Translations under genes and position numbers: made by a program
Notes under the pieces: generated by a model
Databases searched by the model: none
What the model saw: the letters and a program-made list of their open reading frames with translations, nothing else
What the model was told of the DNA's origin: nothing
In this document: one piece after another, positions 1 to 11,088 of the stretch
Layout: each line of letters begins with the position of its first letter
Position numbering within the stretch: position 1 is the stretch's first letter
Assembly (NCBI GenBank): GCA_026018925.1
Contig: JAKSZU010000011.1
Coordinates: 40,722,641 to 40,786,640 of the forward strand
From: Tupaia tana
Taxonomy: Eukaryota; Chordata; Mammalia; Scandentia; Tupaiidae
Reading direction: 5' to 3'
Length of the DNA stretch: 64,000 bases

Positions 1-159
1 TCAACTTTTTGCACCAAAATAAATTTGAACCTTAATTCAAATTCTATACAAGCCTTTTGACATCTCCTCATATAAATATATATTACATAGTATATACAAA
101 ATAGAAATATATATTAAATAAATATATTTGATACATTTTTAAAAAATATACACACACAC
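1..159. other. AT-rich intronic sequence
   Basis: An AT-rich stretch with repeated tatatatt and aaatata words and a short (CA) run at about 150. I recognise no gene or repeat family. Confidence 0.5.
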
Positions 160-357
160 TGCAAAGGTGTGTCTTCAACCCAAGCTTGCTTTGGACTAAA
201 GTGGGCTCTCAGTCCATGAAAGGAGCAGAGGAATAGGTGCTTCCATTGGGCCAATACTATGGTCAAACTGCTGGTGTCATCTTGGGTCCAGTTGCTCTAC
301 GCAGTTGGCACAGGACTCCAGCCACTCACAAAGGAGTCAAAAAAAAAAAAAAAAAAA
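160..357 (+). repeat. Unrecognised segment ending in a 19-base poly(A)
   Basis: About 180 bp of non-AT-rich sequence ends in an A-run at about 339-357, the layout of a retroposed copy. I cannot match it to a gene or SINE and see no convincing TSD. Confidence 0.3.
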
Positions 358-980
358 TTGGATCTAGGCAACCAACAATGAGGGGCATGGAAAGAACTCT
401 GCAGGCTCTCAAAGTGCAAGAGATGCTTTGCTTCCTAGCAAACTTGTAGTTTGCAAAGGAATCATTTGTTACTGGAAGAGTCAAGATTATCATAAACAGG
501 CTCAGATTTTTAAAATAATGATCTAAGATTGATACAATAATAAACAGCACCTGTGATCATTTCATTTGGTGTTTCAGTATGGATTTCAAAATCCTAGTCT
601 TTTCACAGAAGAGACGCAGACTGACTCAAATACACAAGAAAGAGATTTGGAGTAAACCTAGCATTGCTAAGGAAGGAACCTCTGTCTTCCCTGCAGGGTT
701 GAGAGTGGTGGGTGGAAACTTGGAAGTACACCAACACTCCTACCTAACTCCGCGTATAGTATCAAAGAAGATTACTCCAGTTTGGTTCCATTTTCTTCTT
801 TAACAGCCATTTCCTTCCCAACAGCCCAGCCCAAGAGCTCTTGATAGTTTCCTTCTGCTTTCTTTCAGAGCTGCATGGCCGAAATGCCTACTCCCAAAGC
901 TCTACACCCTTTACCTCCATTCTCTCTTCTCAGCGTCAGTCTTTTCCATTCCTAAGCTGTACTTTGAAATCTACGTAGCA
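358..980. other. Intronic sequence, nothing recognised
   Basis: Mixed-composition sequence with no repeat family or coding signal that I can support. Confidence 0.5.
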
Positions 981-1220
981 GGGCTGGCCAGTTGCCTGGT
1001 GCTTAAGGTGACTGAATACCACATGGCCGAGTCCCAGACCTGGTGGCATGAGAAACACACCATGTGTACCGTGTGTGCTCAAAATCCCCAAATAAGGAAG
1101 AAGTAGAGGAGAAGAGATTTCAGCATGACCATCTCCCATATGAGTGGCTCTCTCTCTCTTCTCTCTCTCTCTCTCTCTCTCATGAGTCCAAGCACTCTCT
1201 GGCAATTTTTTTTTTTTAAG
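981..1220 (+). repeat. tRNA-related SINE, S3 (old)
   Basis: The head is gggctggccagttgcctggtg. It is followed by a degenerate tRNA-like part, a 'caaaatcccc' core, a (CT)n tract at 1147-1182 and 'ctctggcaa'. The tail is T-rich rather than A-rich. Heavily diverged. Confidence 0.75.
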
Positions 1221-1484
1221 AAAGCCATCTACACAGCATAAAATATGTAGATGGGCAATGAGAAGACCCCACTATCTAGAAATATGGTGTCATGTAAATG
1301 GTATGTCCAGATACCAGGCTGACTTTTCCTACTTTTCTATGGGTTATGGTGTTTGATACTCCAGGATTTGTAACTCTGACTCAGTAAGCTTATGTACCCC
1401 CAGGTAAAAGGCTTCCAAAAGTATGAAAGGAAGGGGGGACGTGCTGTATCAAACAAGGAAGGGAGCCGGTTGGTTGATTTCTAG
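1221..1484. other. Intronic sequence, nothing recognised
   Basis: No recognisable repeat or conserved motif. Confidence 0.4.
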
Positions 1485-1610
1485 TCTTTGGTCTGACATG
1501 TACTTGAACAATCTTGAACAACTTGCTTAACCTCTCTGTGCTGTTTCCTGCTTTATAGAATAAGAGGTTGGGCTTGATTATATCTGAAGTCCTGTGAGCT
1601 CTGCAATCTA
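1485..1610 (+). repeat. MIR fragment
   Basis: It has MIR core wording: 'aacttgcttaacctctctgtgctg', then 'agaataagaggttgggcttga'. Confidence 0.6.
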
Positions 1611-2265
1611 CGTGGCCCTAATTTTATCAGTTCATGTACACCGCAGTGAAATCGAGCTGTTTTTGCCACACTGACTTTTCTTGCAATAATGCCTCCAGAG
1701 TGTCCATGCGAGCAAGCAGCCCACTGACTTTTTTGCACTTAGCCTTTACAAACCAGCCCTTGGGCATCTCAAGCCACTCTGCAGGAAACCAGACGAAGTG
1801 GTGTTCTTAAATATCTTAGGCTCACTAATTACATTGCAAAGAAGACCTATTACACACCTCAGCAGAGCAGTCAGAAACATATAATAAGAAACCCCAGCTG
1901 CAAAGAAAGGACATCTAATTTATGACATGACTGTCAGACCTTCTTCACTAACCTTTCTTGGCTCTGAGCAGCCTTTCAAATTATGGGTTCAGCCACACCG
2001 TTGCTAAGCCAACACTGGGAGAGGCAAGTAGGATTCGTCTCTCAACTCCCAGCACGTAGGGACTGGAACTGACCCTGCATCCCTGAATCTAGAAGCAAAG
2101 AGTGTCCAGACTATCCTGATCAAATCAAACTCAGTCTGGCACCTCCATGTGGACACCATATTTTAATTAAGAATTTACCCCTAACCCCAAAAAGTACTGA
2201 AAAATACTGTAGCTCCATGACTTCCAAACATTCTTTCTACCAACTTCTGACTTCTTCCCTTTTAA
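1611..2265. other. Intronic sequence, nothing recognised
   Basis: Mostly non-repetitive. Includes tttaattaagaattt at about 2162. No ORF of interest. Confidence 0.4.
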
Positions 2266-2478
2266 GAGCTCTGTAATTTAATATCAAACAGATCAGGGCT
2301 GGAATTTTTGGCTTTGCTGATTTTTAACTGTGGGGCTTTAGGCAAAGTCATTTAACCCCTTCAGCCCCCATGTGTAGAATATGGATAATAATGCCTTCCT
2401 CACATGGCCAGTGAAAGGATCAATGAGATATGTGTATGTGAAAGGACCAAGTACAGGACCTAGAACGCACCATAGTCT
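2266..2478 (+). repeat. MIR
   Basis: 'ggcaaagtcatttaacccct', 'atggataataatgccttcctc' and a terminal 'acctagaacgcacc' follow the MIR order. Confidence 0.75.
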
Positions 2479-2642
2479 CTGGTCCTGCTGTGAGTGTTGT
2501 GGTATAGCATCTGTCCAGTGTGATTATAGTTACAGTAAATGATAATCTGCTGAAGAAAACTATATCTCACAGGCAGGAATGCCAGCACACCTATGTTAGG
2601 AGTAACACAGAGTGCCAACTCCACATAGAAAAATCAACTGAT

Positions 2643-2920
2643 ATGGCCATTCCGTGGCCTGGCAGTTACATGAGCTGGATCCTGCATTGCCAACCATGCA
2701 GTTTAAGTCCCAACCTGATGGCTTGAGAAACATGCTGGGCACATGTATGTGCATGCCCAAAATCCGGAAAGGAGGGAGAAATGGAAGAGAAAGGATTGTG
2801 ATGTGACCACTCCCTGTGCGGAAGAGGAATGCTTTCTCGCATTCCCTGTCTCTTTCTCTCTGTCTCTTTCTGGGATGTGCATGCACCCTCTTGCAAATTA
2901 AAATAAAAGAAGAAGAAAGA
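2643..2920 (+). repeat. tRNA-related SINE, S3, carrying a nested S1
   Basis: Old subfamily with 'gcttgagaaacatgctgggc' and 'cccaaaatccggaaagg'. Its tail aaaataaaagaagaagaa is repeated after the next SINE (about 3179-3205), so the S1 copy at 2922 landed in this tail. Confidence 0.8.
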
Positions 2921-2921
2921 T

Positions 2922-3178
2922 GGGACCAGCAGTTAGCGTAATAGCTATGTCGCTGGACTCCCATGTAGTCGACTGCAGTTCAAGTCCTAGACCACGTGGC
3001 TTAAAACACGCCAGGCACGTGTGCGTGCGTGCCCAAGATCCCAAGAGGATAATGGAGGAGAAGGGACTGCAGCGTGGCCATTCCCCCTGGAGGGTGATTT
3101 CTCGCTTTCTGTCTCTCTGTCTCTCTCTATCTGTCTGGCAAGTGCACACGCCCTATAGCAAAAACCTCTAAAAAAAAA
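2922..3178 (+). repeat. tRNA-related SINE, S1, inserted in the S3 tail
   Basis: Full-length copy: GGGACCAGCAGTTAGCGTAA head, cgtgtgcgtgcgtgcccaag middle, CT-rich segment, 'cctatagcaaaaacctct', A tail. The duplicated (aag)n tail of the older SINE serves as the target repeat. Confidence 0.9.
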
Positions 3179-3309
3179 AATAATAAAAGAAGAAGAAGAA
3201 GAAAAAAACAGAAAAATCTATCAATAGATAAAATGTTATTAAATTTCTGAAATTTACAGAGTCACTAAGAAATAGAGTACAGTCTTTCCATCCTGGTTTT
3301 TGCTTGGCA

Positions 3310-3440
3310 AGACACTGGGAAGACTACGAGCTTGAGGTCACAAAGACTTGAGCCCTAGTCCCATGTTTGTTCCCCTTGGATGTAGAACAGAACCCGTAGC
3401 CTGTCTGTACCTGGTTTCCTCATCTAAAAACACGGCTTGG
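3310..3440 (+). repeat. MIR, 5' part, split by a SINE
   Basis: 'gcctgtctgtacctggtttc' and 'ctcatctaaaaacacgg' match the MIR core. It probably resumes at 3720 ('ggcacctagcacccagtaac'). Confidence 0.6.
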
Positions 3441-3718
3441 GGGACCAGCAGTTAGCGTGGGACCAGCAGTTAGCATAATGGCTATGTTGCTGGACTCCCA
3501 CATAGTTGACCACGGTTAGAGTCCTGGACCCAGTGGCTTAAACTCACATCGGGCGCGTGTGCATGCGTGCCCAAGATCCCGAGAGGAGAATGGAGGAGAA
3601 GGGATTGCGGCGTGACCATCCCCCCTGGGGGGTGATTTCTCACTTTCTGTCTCTCTGTCTCTCTGTCTATATGGCAAGCGCACGAGTCCTATAGCAAAAA
3701 CCTCTCAAAAAAAAAAAA
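3441..3718 (+). repeat. tRNA-related SINE, S1, with duplicated 5' end
   Basis: Bases 3441-3458 (GGGACCAGCAGTTAGCGT) recur at 3459-3476 with one change. The element then runs on normally through the A and B boxes to an A13 tail. Confidence 0.9.
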
Positions 3719-3765
3719 AGCATGGTATGGCACCTAGCACCCAGTAACCCTCCCAGTTGTGGATG
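3719..3765 (+). repeat. MIR, 3' remainder
   Basis: 'tggcacctagcacccagtaa' continues the MIR interrupted at 3440. Confidence 0.45.
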
Positions 3766-4288
3766 TGCTCCGCCTCACTTTCCTGACCAGCTGTGCAGAG
3801 AACGCAAGTAGCTCCTATAGGCCAAATGGCCATCTCTTCCTGTAAACCACTGAAATTCTAGTTTCTCTCAGCTACTCCATTTGTAGTGTTACATTTTCAT
3901 TTAAGCTGTGGGGAGTTACTTTGTAGTATGTTAGAGAAGATTTGGGTTAGAGTGCCTTGAAGGAATATAATGGAAACCTCATATAAGCTTTGGATCACAT
4001 GAAACAAGGAAACCATGTGTGGAATCTTTGGGAATCTCAGAAGGTAAAGTTTACTCCAGCATCGGTTTCTGCAGTCACCATCAACCCTGCAAGTGCTATG
4101 TCTATTAATCCAAAAGATCTTTAGCATGTTTATTTTGTGAATTGGGCATTTTTAAAAATAAATGCCTCTTCCCTTTTTTCTTCCCATTGGGAAATATAAA
4201 ATTAAACAACATATAAGATCCCCACAAATAAGGGGTTTACACCAGAACAGTCACCAAGGTCCCATCTATATTCAAGAATAAGTCTTCT
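3766..4288. other. Intronic sequence, nothing recognised
   Basis: No coding signal or named repeat seen. Confidence 0.4.
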
Positions 4289-4556
4289 GGGACCAGCAGT
4301 TAGCATAATGGCTATGTCGCTGGACTCCCATGTAGTCAACTTCGGTTCGCGTTCCGGACCCAGTGGCTTAAAACTCACGCCGGGCGCGTGTGCGTGCGTG
4401 CCCAAGATCCCGAGAGGAGAATGGAGGAGAAGGGATTGCGGCGTGGCCATCCCTCCTGGGGGATGATTTCTCACTTTCTGTCTCTCTGTCTCTCTGTGTC
4501 TATCTGGCGAGCACACGCACCCTATAGCAAAAACCTCTCCCCCCCCCCAAAAAAAA
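4289..4556 (+). repeat. tRNA-related SINE, S1
   Basis: Flanked by the TSD aagaataagtct (about 4273 and 4557). The tail carries C10 before the A-run. Confidence 0.92.
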
Positions 4557-4739
4557 AGAATAAGTCTCCTTTGTTATACACCTAACTTTTGATGAAAAAA
4601 GTTAAATTGTTTCTGTACAATTGTTCTATAATTCTGATGTCCATTATTTCAAACTCTCCCTCTTTCCATATGATTGTGTCTTGGAGAATAATTTTAGTAT
4701 AGCTGACTTGAATTATGTGATGTAGAAAATATAAAAATA

Positions 4740-4870
4740 GACAGCATGTTTGTATATATTTTATATACATGTGTAGATATTACATGTATACAATGTGTAT
4801 GTGTTGATATATGTGTATATGTAATAGATACATATACTCACATGCACATATTTTTATTACATACACATCA
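4740..4870. repeat. Degenerate (TA)/(TG) simple repeat
   Basis: Alternating tatatgt, gtatatg and acatgt words over about 130 bp. Confidence 0.6.
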
Positions 4871-4938
4871 GCACAATTCTTTGGTTAAGAGTTGTTCAAA
4901 TAGAGGCAATAGAGGAAGCAAATGGGATTTGAAGATGT

Positions 4939-5153
4939 GTGATGGTTAATTTTATGTGTTAATTTGGTGGGGACATAGTGTCCAAATATTTGGTCAAACA
5001 TTATTCTGGATGTTTCTATGAGAATATTTTTGGACAAGATAAACATTTAAATCAGTGGAGTTTGAGTAAAGCAGATTGCCCTGCATAATGTGGCTGGGCC
5101 TCATCCAATCAGTTGATGGCCTAGAGAGAGAATACAAAGACTGACTTCCACTA
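4939..5153 (+). mobile_element. ERVL LTR (MLT2-like), first part
   Basis: 'tgatggttaattttatgtgt', 'tttggtcaaacattattctg' and 'ggcctcatccaatcagttga' are MLT2-type LTR phrases. The LTR is interrupted by an L1 and resumes at about 6113. No retroviral coding region remains. Confidence 0.8.
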
Positions 5154-6112
5154 AAGAGAACAATACAGAAGTTCCTCAAAAACCTACAAATAGGTCCAGC
5201 AGAGGGCATAATGATTACGTCGCTGGACTCCCACATAGTCAAGTGCGGTTCAAGTCCCAGACTTGGCAGCTTAAAACTCACGCCAGAAGTGTGTCCCTGC
5301 ATGCTGAAAGTCCTGAGAGGAGAGCAGAGGAAAAAAGACTGCACCGTGGCCATGCACCCTGGGGAACGATTTCTTGCTTTCTGTCTCTCTGTCTCTCTGT
5401 CTCTCCAGAGAAGACATGTACCCTATAACAAAAATCTCTCTTTTAGAAAAATGAAGATAGTAACTTACAAATAGAACTACCATATGATCCAGCAATTCTA
5501 CTTCTGGGTAGAATTTTTTTTTCCTACCCAAAGGATAGGAAAACACATTAGCACATCCATGTTTATTGTGGCATTTTTCCCAATTGCTAAGACATGGAAT
5601 CAACCCAAATGTCCATGAACAGATGAAGGGATTGAAAAAGTGTGGTACACATACACAATGGAATACAATTCAGAATAAAGAACAATGAGACCCTGGCATT
5701 TGATAGAAAGTGGATGAATATGGAAGATTTAATGCTGAGTGAAGCAAGCCAGACTATGAAAGGGAAGCATTGCATGTCCTCAATTAATAGATACCAAATG
5801 TCTGCGCTTTATCAGAAACTGAAAGATTAGAAGGTAAAAAAGTATGGAAAGCAACTGTAGATACTAGAAATAGTGCGGGAGGAGGGTGAGTACTAAGGGA
5901 CAGGAGGGAGAGAATCAGGGTAGGAAAAAATAAGAAAAACATTTAACAGACACAAAAGTGTAAAATTACATGTTAAGGATGATGTATACAGTATATCTTT
6001 GTCTGAACTAATATGAAGTGTACTTACGCTGGGAAGATTCCTTCTGTATACTGCAAAGATGTATAGTGATAAAATGTAAATAAAACAAGAAGAAGGAAAA
6101 AAAGAAAAAGAT
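5154..6112 (+). mobile_element. L1 3' end (ORF2 tail plus 3'UTR), holds a SINE
   Basis: 'ctaccatatgatccagcaat', 'cacaatggaatacaattcag' and 'aagcaagccagactatgaaa' are L1 ORF2 C-terminal DNA. A short 3'UTR and an A/G-rich tail follow. 5'-truncated and non-coding now. Confidence 0.85.
5192..5460 (+). repeat. tRNA-related SINE, S1, inside the L1
   Basis: TSD acctacaaatag / acttacaaatag at about 5179 and 5461. The interrupted L1 phrase ('acaaatag|aactaccat') rejoins across it. Confidence 0.88.
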
Positions 6113-6364
6113 TGAATTCTCCCAAACAAGATTTTCCACACAGACAACTTTTAGACTAACTGCAGCACTGGCTCTTCACTGGGTCTCCAGCCTGCTGACC
6201 CATCCTCGAATTCTGGACCTACCAGCCTCTATAACTACATGAGCCAATTCCTTAAAATAAATTTATTTATTTTATATGTATACATTTACAATATGTATAC
6301 ATATACAATATGTATACATGTACAATATATGTTCTGTTTTCTGGAGAACCTTTATTAATACAGT
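6113..6364 (+). mobile_element. ERVL LTR (MLT2-like), second part
   Basis: 'tgggtctccagcctgctgac', 'gagccaattccttaaaataa' and 'ggagaacctttattaataca' are the 3' half of the LTR begun at 4939. A tandem atatgtatacat stretch lies at 6275-6325. Confidence 0.8.
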
Positions 6365-6494
6365 AAATGATCCCAAAATATTCTGAACTCTGACGCACTG
6401 TAGGGTTCCTGCTCTTTCAAAAACACTATATTGCATTGTTAGGTAATTGGCTGTATAATATCCTAATTTCTAGTGGTTAAAACAACAGGCTTTA

Positions 6495-6716
6495 GGGGCC
6501 AGCAGGTGGTGTGGAGGTTAAGGAGACTGGATCCCACATGGCCAGCTGCACAGTTTGAGTCCTGGACCTGGTAGCTTGCAAATCACATGAGTACCCAAAA
6601 TCTTGAGAAGAGAATGGATGAGAAGGGATGCTGGTATGGTTATTTCTCACTTTCTCTCTCTCTCTCTCTCCCTCTCTGGCAAGTGCATGCACCCTACAAC
6701 AAAAACACAAACAGAA
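6495..6716 (+). repeat. tRNA-related SINE, S2
   Basis: Head ggggccagcaggtggtgtgg, 'ctggatcccacatggcc', B box 'agtttgagtcc', (CT)n, then 'caacaaaaacacaaacag'. Confidence 0.85.
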
Positions 6717-7329
6717 CACAGGAGCCAGAGACACCAGGGGCCCAATCCTGGTTCCTCCACTAATGGTTGGTTGTCTGTAGGCAGGAAAGTGTCATAGGAG
6801 CCTGGTAGGACAAGTCAATCCTATGGGAGGCCTCTACTTCAGGTATGGGTTTGGAGTAATATTTTCCCACCTAAGAAAAAGACAATAGCACAGGTCCAGG
6901 TACTACACTGTGTGTGGTGCTCGGTTTGGTAAGGGAGAAATCGTGAGAATTAACAGAGGAAATTCAGGTTCAGAATGTAACACCTCCTGCTGATATCAAA
7001 CATAGGTTCAAACCAAGGTGCCATCTGTTATGAACAGTACCGTGGCTGACTTACAAAGAATAAAAATTCTCCTAACCTTAAAAGTGCACTGGCCAAATTT
7101 ATTTTCCTCTGTCCCCAGAATGAGAGAGGAGAGAAGCCCCTTACAAAGAGACTCTGGGCAATCATGGGCCATTGCAAAGATCTAACTTGCAAAGGGATAC
7201 AAAGTTTTACAAAGTAAATATACCAGGGGGTAACGTTTTGGCTTTGCAAAAAAAATATATTGCTTTTTAGCTAGTCTTAAACTATCAAGATAGTACTGAT
7301 TGCATACAACTTCTTTTAAATGTACTGAT
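6717..7329. other. Intronic sequence, nothing recognised
   Basis: May include a decayed MIR at about 6720-6790 ('gagccagagacaccaggggc'). Otherwise unassigned. Confidence 0.35.
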
Positions 7330-7530
7330 CCTTTCTAAGATAGACAGAGGAGAGACAGAAGACAGGCACTCCAGTAGGGTCCTCATGTGCCACTCAGCCC
7401 CAGTCTCAGCCAACCCAGGTCACAGCACATGTGCACATACCCAGCGTGATCAGAGAGGATTCAGGATACAGACCAAGGACCTTTCCCACCCAGGTCCAGT
7501 TGTCACCACTGCACCACCGCCTGCCCCAAC
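7330..7530 (-). repeat. tRNA-related SINE, S4 (oldest)
   Basis: In minus orientation it ends 'caccactgcaccaccgcctg', like the copy at 9700. An agaggagagacagaag tract takes the place of the CT segment. Confidence 0.55.
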
Positions 7531-7779
7531 AAATTTGACAGGCATAGGTATAGAACACCTATGACCTACTTCCCTCAATACACGTAGCTTCAACCAGCCT
7601 GAAAACAATATAAACACCTGCAGGTGAGCAAAACCCAGGGATTTCCCTGACCTTTAGGTGTTTCCAAGCCTCCTCCTGGGATGCCCAATTGCCTATAAAA
7701 GAACTCTGCTGCCTTTACAAATGTCAAAGACCTGCATACATGCTGAAGAGAAATAAAAGTCCCCAACATATTTTTGGTC

Positions 7780-7970
7780 TGAAATGAGCTAAGACACTTG
7801 CATTTGTCCGCATCAAGACCATTAGTCTTGCAATCAGTAGACTTGGGTTTGCTGCCTGCAGCTGTTTGACTGTGAACCTTCACCCACCTCCCTGCCTTCC
7901 CTCATTGGTAAGATGGACATCACGCACACATCTCTTTCTCGTTTTGCAGTGAATTAAGATAAAAACAAAA
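7780..7970 (+). repeat. MIR-like fragment
   Basis: 'cagtagacttgggtttgctg' and 'cattggtaagatggacatca' follow the MIR pattern. Confidence 0.5.
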
Positions 7971-8094
7971 AGTAGAACCTTGGGACCGCCAGAGGCAACC
8001 TGGATCATCCCCTGCAGCTTCAACTTCTCCATTCAGCTCTGTTTCCTGGTCTGCATAATACAACTTTTCCAACATGCTGTGCACCAAAGTAGTT

Positions 8095-8310
8095 CCTTGG
8101 AAACACAGTAATTAGCATTACAGATAAAATGACACTGTTGCAATGTTAATTACTATAGTGCAGATGTACCGTTAGATATCATACATAAAGTTGTCAAGCC
8201 TTTATTTTTAAATTAAAGTGCAACAAACCATACCCTGGCTACACAGCTTTTCTTGATTAATACAAATTAATGTTATTTCGGTGTCTAAGGAAAGGGTGGG
8301 GATAAGGAGG
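8095..8310. other. Unique AT-rich block, candidate conserved noncoding element
   Basis: Non-repetitive and rich in homeodomain-type words (cagtaattagc, gttaattacta, tgattaatac, caaattaatg). No repeat family or ORF. Conservation is inferred from composition only. Confidence 0.4.
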
Positions 8311-8394
8311 TGTTGCTTCTAATTGTAAGGGCACATAGGCGAATGGTAGGACTTACGGATTCCCCATGACTTCCTGTCCTCACTCAGCTCTCTA

Positions 8395-8530
8395 TATAAT
8401 GAAGCTTAAACTCCACGAAGACAGAGACTGTGCCTGGTTATGCTCACTCTCCTATTCCCAGCTCCTAGCACCCAGTCAGGTGCATTGAATGTTTTCTGAG
8501 TTACTGACTGACAAAATGAATGAATGACTG
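8395..8530 (+). repeat. L2 3' end
   Basis: 'ccacgaagacagagactgtg', 'cagctcctagcacccagtca' and the 'aatgaatgaatgactga' terminus are typical of L2. Confidence 0.75.
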
Positions 8531-8945
8531 AGCCATGTGTGCAGAAGAGGATCTAGAAGTGAAAAAGAAGAGCTAGAAGGTTCAGTGGTTGACTCCTAAT
8601 CCTCCTAGTTTTGTGTTTTCTTCATTTTCTTCAAAATGACCTTAGATGTTCTCCACATCTAATGCTTTAACATCCAAAATGAAAGGCAAGGGAATCATCA
8701 CAATGCAGACATTATTTAAAGTTCTTTATGGTGACATTTTAGCAAGCAACATTATAGTCCATCAGACTCGAGGAAGCAAGGAAGGAAGGTTAAGGAGATC
8801 CCTGCAACATTGATTAAGCACCATGCAATAAGCCAAAAAAAATTTTTTTAAAAAAAAGGAAGAAGATGAAAATGTTTGACCATTTCATGTACTATTTATT
8901 TAATTCTTACAAAAAACCTTATGGCAGATATTTTTTTCCATTTTT
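8531..8945. other. Intronic sequence, nothing recognised
   Basis: Contains short A/T runs at 8836-8857. No gene or named repeat. Confidence 0.35.
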
Positions 8946-9200
8946 TACTGTGGTAAAATACATACAAAAGTTTTCATCATAACCATTTATGACTATGCCA
9001 TTCAGAGGTATGAAGTACATCCATGTTATTGGAGCACTATCCAGTTCCAGAAACCTTTTCATCTCACAAAACTGAAACCGTATATCCATTAAACACTGAC
9101 TTCCCATTCGTCCCCACTCTCAGGTCCTGGCAACCACCATTTTACTTCTGCCTCTATGGTTTTGACTACTTTGGATACTTTGTATAACTAAAATGCATCT
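8946..9200 (-). mobile_element. L1 3'UTR fragment (L1MB/MC-like)
   Basis: 'tactgtggtaaaatacatac', 'cattaaacactgacttccca' and 'ggcaaccaccattttacttc' are the reverse complement of an old L1 3'UTR. Confidence 0.7.
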
Positions 9201-9332
9201 AAGGTAATTTCTGAAAGGATGGACTCCTGTCACTTTTACCATTTGTCTTGAATATACCTTATAGTTTTTTTATCCCTCATTTTCATGGGAGAAATCTTAT
9301 CTCTATTTTATGATTAAGAAAACAGAAGCTTT

Positions 9333-9590
9333 GGGACCAACAGACGGTGTAATGGTTATGTTGCAGGACTTCAACATAGTCAACCGCAGTTTGAGTCCCG
9401 GACCTGGAGGCTTAAAACTCACAGCATGCGCGTGTGTATGCGTGCCCAAAATCCCAAAAGGCGAATGCAGGTGAAGGAATTGCAGCATGCCCATTCCCCC
9501 AGAGGGTGATTTCTTGCTTTCCATCTCTGTCTCTCCAGTGAGTACACATGCCCTATAACAAAAATCTCTCTCTTAAAAAAAAAAAAAAAA
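9333..9590 (+). repeat. tRNA-related SINE, S1 (diverged)
   Basis: Head gggaccaacagacggtgtaa, B box 'cagtttgagtcc', A16 tail. Short TSD-like agaagctt / atagctt. Confidence 0.85.
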
Positions 9591-9699
9591 TAGCTTCAAA
9601 AAACTAAGTAAACTACCCCAGGTCATAGGCTAACAAGAGGCAGACACAGAATCTTCTGACTCAAGAGTCCTTGATTCTTCCCCCAGCCATGTGCTAGTT

Positions 9700-9935
9700 T
9701 CTCTTTTTTAAGTTATTTCTTTCCTCCATGAGTGAGCAAGAGAGAGAGAACATGCACACTGTCAGTATGGTCTTCACTCTGAGATCCGCTCCCAGCTCCA
9801 GCCAGTCCCACATCCTGGGAATGCCTGTGCCTGGTGTCCTCAGGGAGGTCTCTAGACTTGAACTAGGAACCTACCCATGTGGGATTGCCTCCTAGAGCAT
9901 TGCATTTCACCGCTGTACCACTGTCCTGCTTCAGT
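9700..9935 (-). repeat. tRNA-related SINE, S4 (oldest)
   Basis: Contains 'gacttgaactaggaacc' (B-box region, reverse) and 'accgctgtaccactgtcctg', plus a gagagagagaa tract. Shares its layout with 7330-7530. Confidence 0.6.
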
Positions 9936-10447
9936 GACTGTTGGCTTTCTAAGCACTGAGGAAATGCAACAATTACAGGCATGGACCCTGCCTTGCGTCA
10001 ATGCACAACAGTTTTCTTAGGAACATTAGAGAGAGGCGGATAAACGCATTTCTAGAAGTGCAGGAAAACACCTCTCAAGATTCCAAGAAGGAACAAGACA
10101 CTTTCCCAGTGATGCAGAGCACATGTGCAATGAGAACTCAGAGCAATCATTTTACACTGCCTTGCCTACCACAGATGTCCATGGATCAAATGGACTGAAT
10201 TGGACCTGATGGCTCTGTGCTCAATGTCGTTTTAAGAGAATTACAGACATCCAGCCCTGTTCCATGAGAGCCACTCTGCACAGCGGAGAGATTTGGCTAT
10301 ACACAATCTGTACTGTAATAATGTGTACGCCATTGGCCCAGAATTTGCCTAATAGGATATCCCTGAATTATGAAAAATATTTGTCCATAATGATGCTATT
10401 TGCAGTATTTTTATGACAGTGAAAACCTGAAATGCAAAGATTCAACA
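9936..10447. other. Intronic sequence, nothing recognised
   Basis: No repeat or coding signal that I can support. Confidence 0.35.
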
Positions 10448-10460
10448 ACAAGCTATATAG

Positions 10461-10734
10461 TTTTTTCTTTTTTTTTTTTTTGGAGAGGTTTCTGCTATAG
10501 GGCGCGTGCGCTCGCCAGACAGACAGAGAGAGACAGAGAGATAGAAAGCGAGAAATCAACACCCAGGGGGGATGGCCACGCCGCAATCCCTTCTCCTCCA
10601 TTCTCCTCTCGGGATCTTGGGCACGCACGCACACACACCCAGCGTGAGTTTAAGCCACCGGGTCCAGGACTCGAACCGCAGTTGACTACATGGGAGTCCA
10701 GCGACATAGCCATTACACCAACTGCTGGTCCCCT
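10461..10734 (-). repeat. tRNA-related SINE, S1, intact TSD
   Basis: A perfect 13 bp TSD, acaagctatatag, at 10448-10460 and 10735-10747. It starts with a T-rich tail and ends '...aactgctggtccc'. Recent insertion. Confidence 0.95.
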
Positions 10735-10914
10735 ACAAGCTATATAGTTTTCAGTGGAATATTATGCAGTCATTCAAAGTGATATTGTAGAATAATTAAT
10801 GACAGAAATTGTCAGATATTAGTGAAAATAACATATATGAAGTTACATCTATACACACATATGTGTGTAAAATACTATTATTTTATATCTTTATAAACAA
10901 TATATAAAATGATT

Positions 10915-10950
10915 TTGTGTGTGCGTGTGTGTGTATATATATATATATAG
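10915..10950. repeat. (GT)n(TA)n microsatellite
   Basis: tgtgtgtgcgtgtgtgtg runs into tatatatatatata. Confidence 0.85.
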
Positions 10951-11088
10951 TTGTGAGTGTGAAGAATATATATGACAAAATATTAGTGGTGACAGTCATA
11001 GGTTAATTATAGAATTGTTGCTGACTTTTCTTTTTCTTAACCGTTTTTGTATCTTCTGAGCCAGATGTAATGCTTGTATATTATTTTA

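Noticed and set aside
837-980. tttctttcag|agctgc as an exon acceptor
   Set aside because: No matching donor and no CA10-like or other recognisable coding sequence after it.
10461-10734. SINE heads as functional tRNA genes
   Set aside because: A and B boxes are present, but the acceptor stem and anticodon arm do not fold as a tRNA and a SINE body follows.
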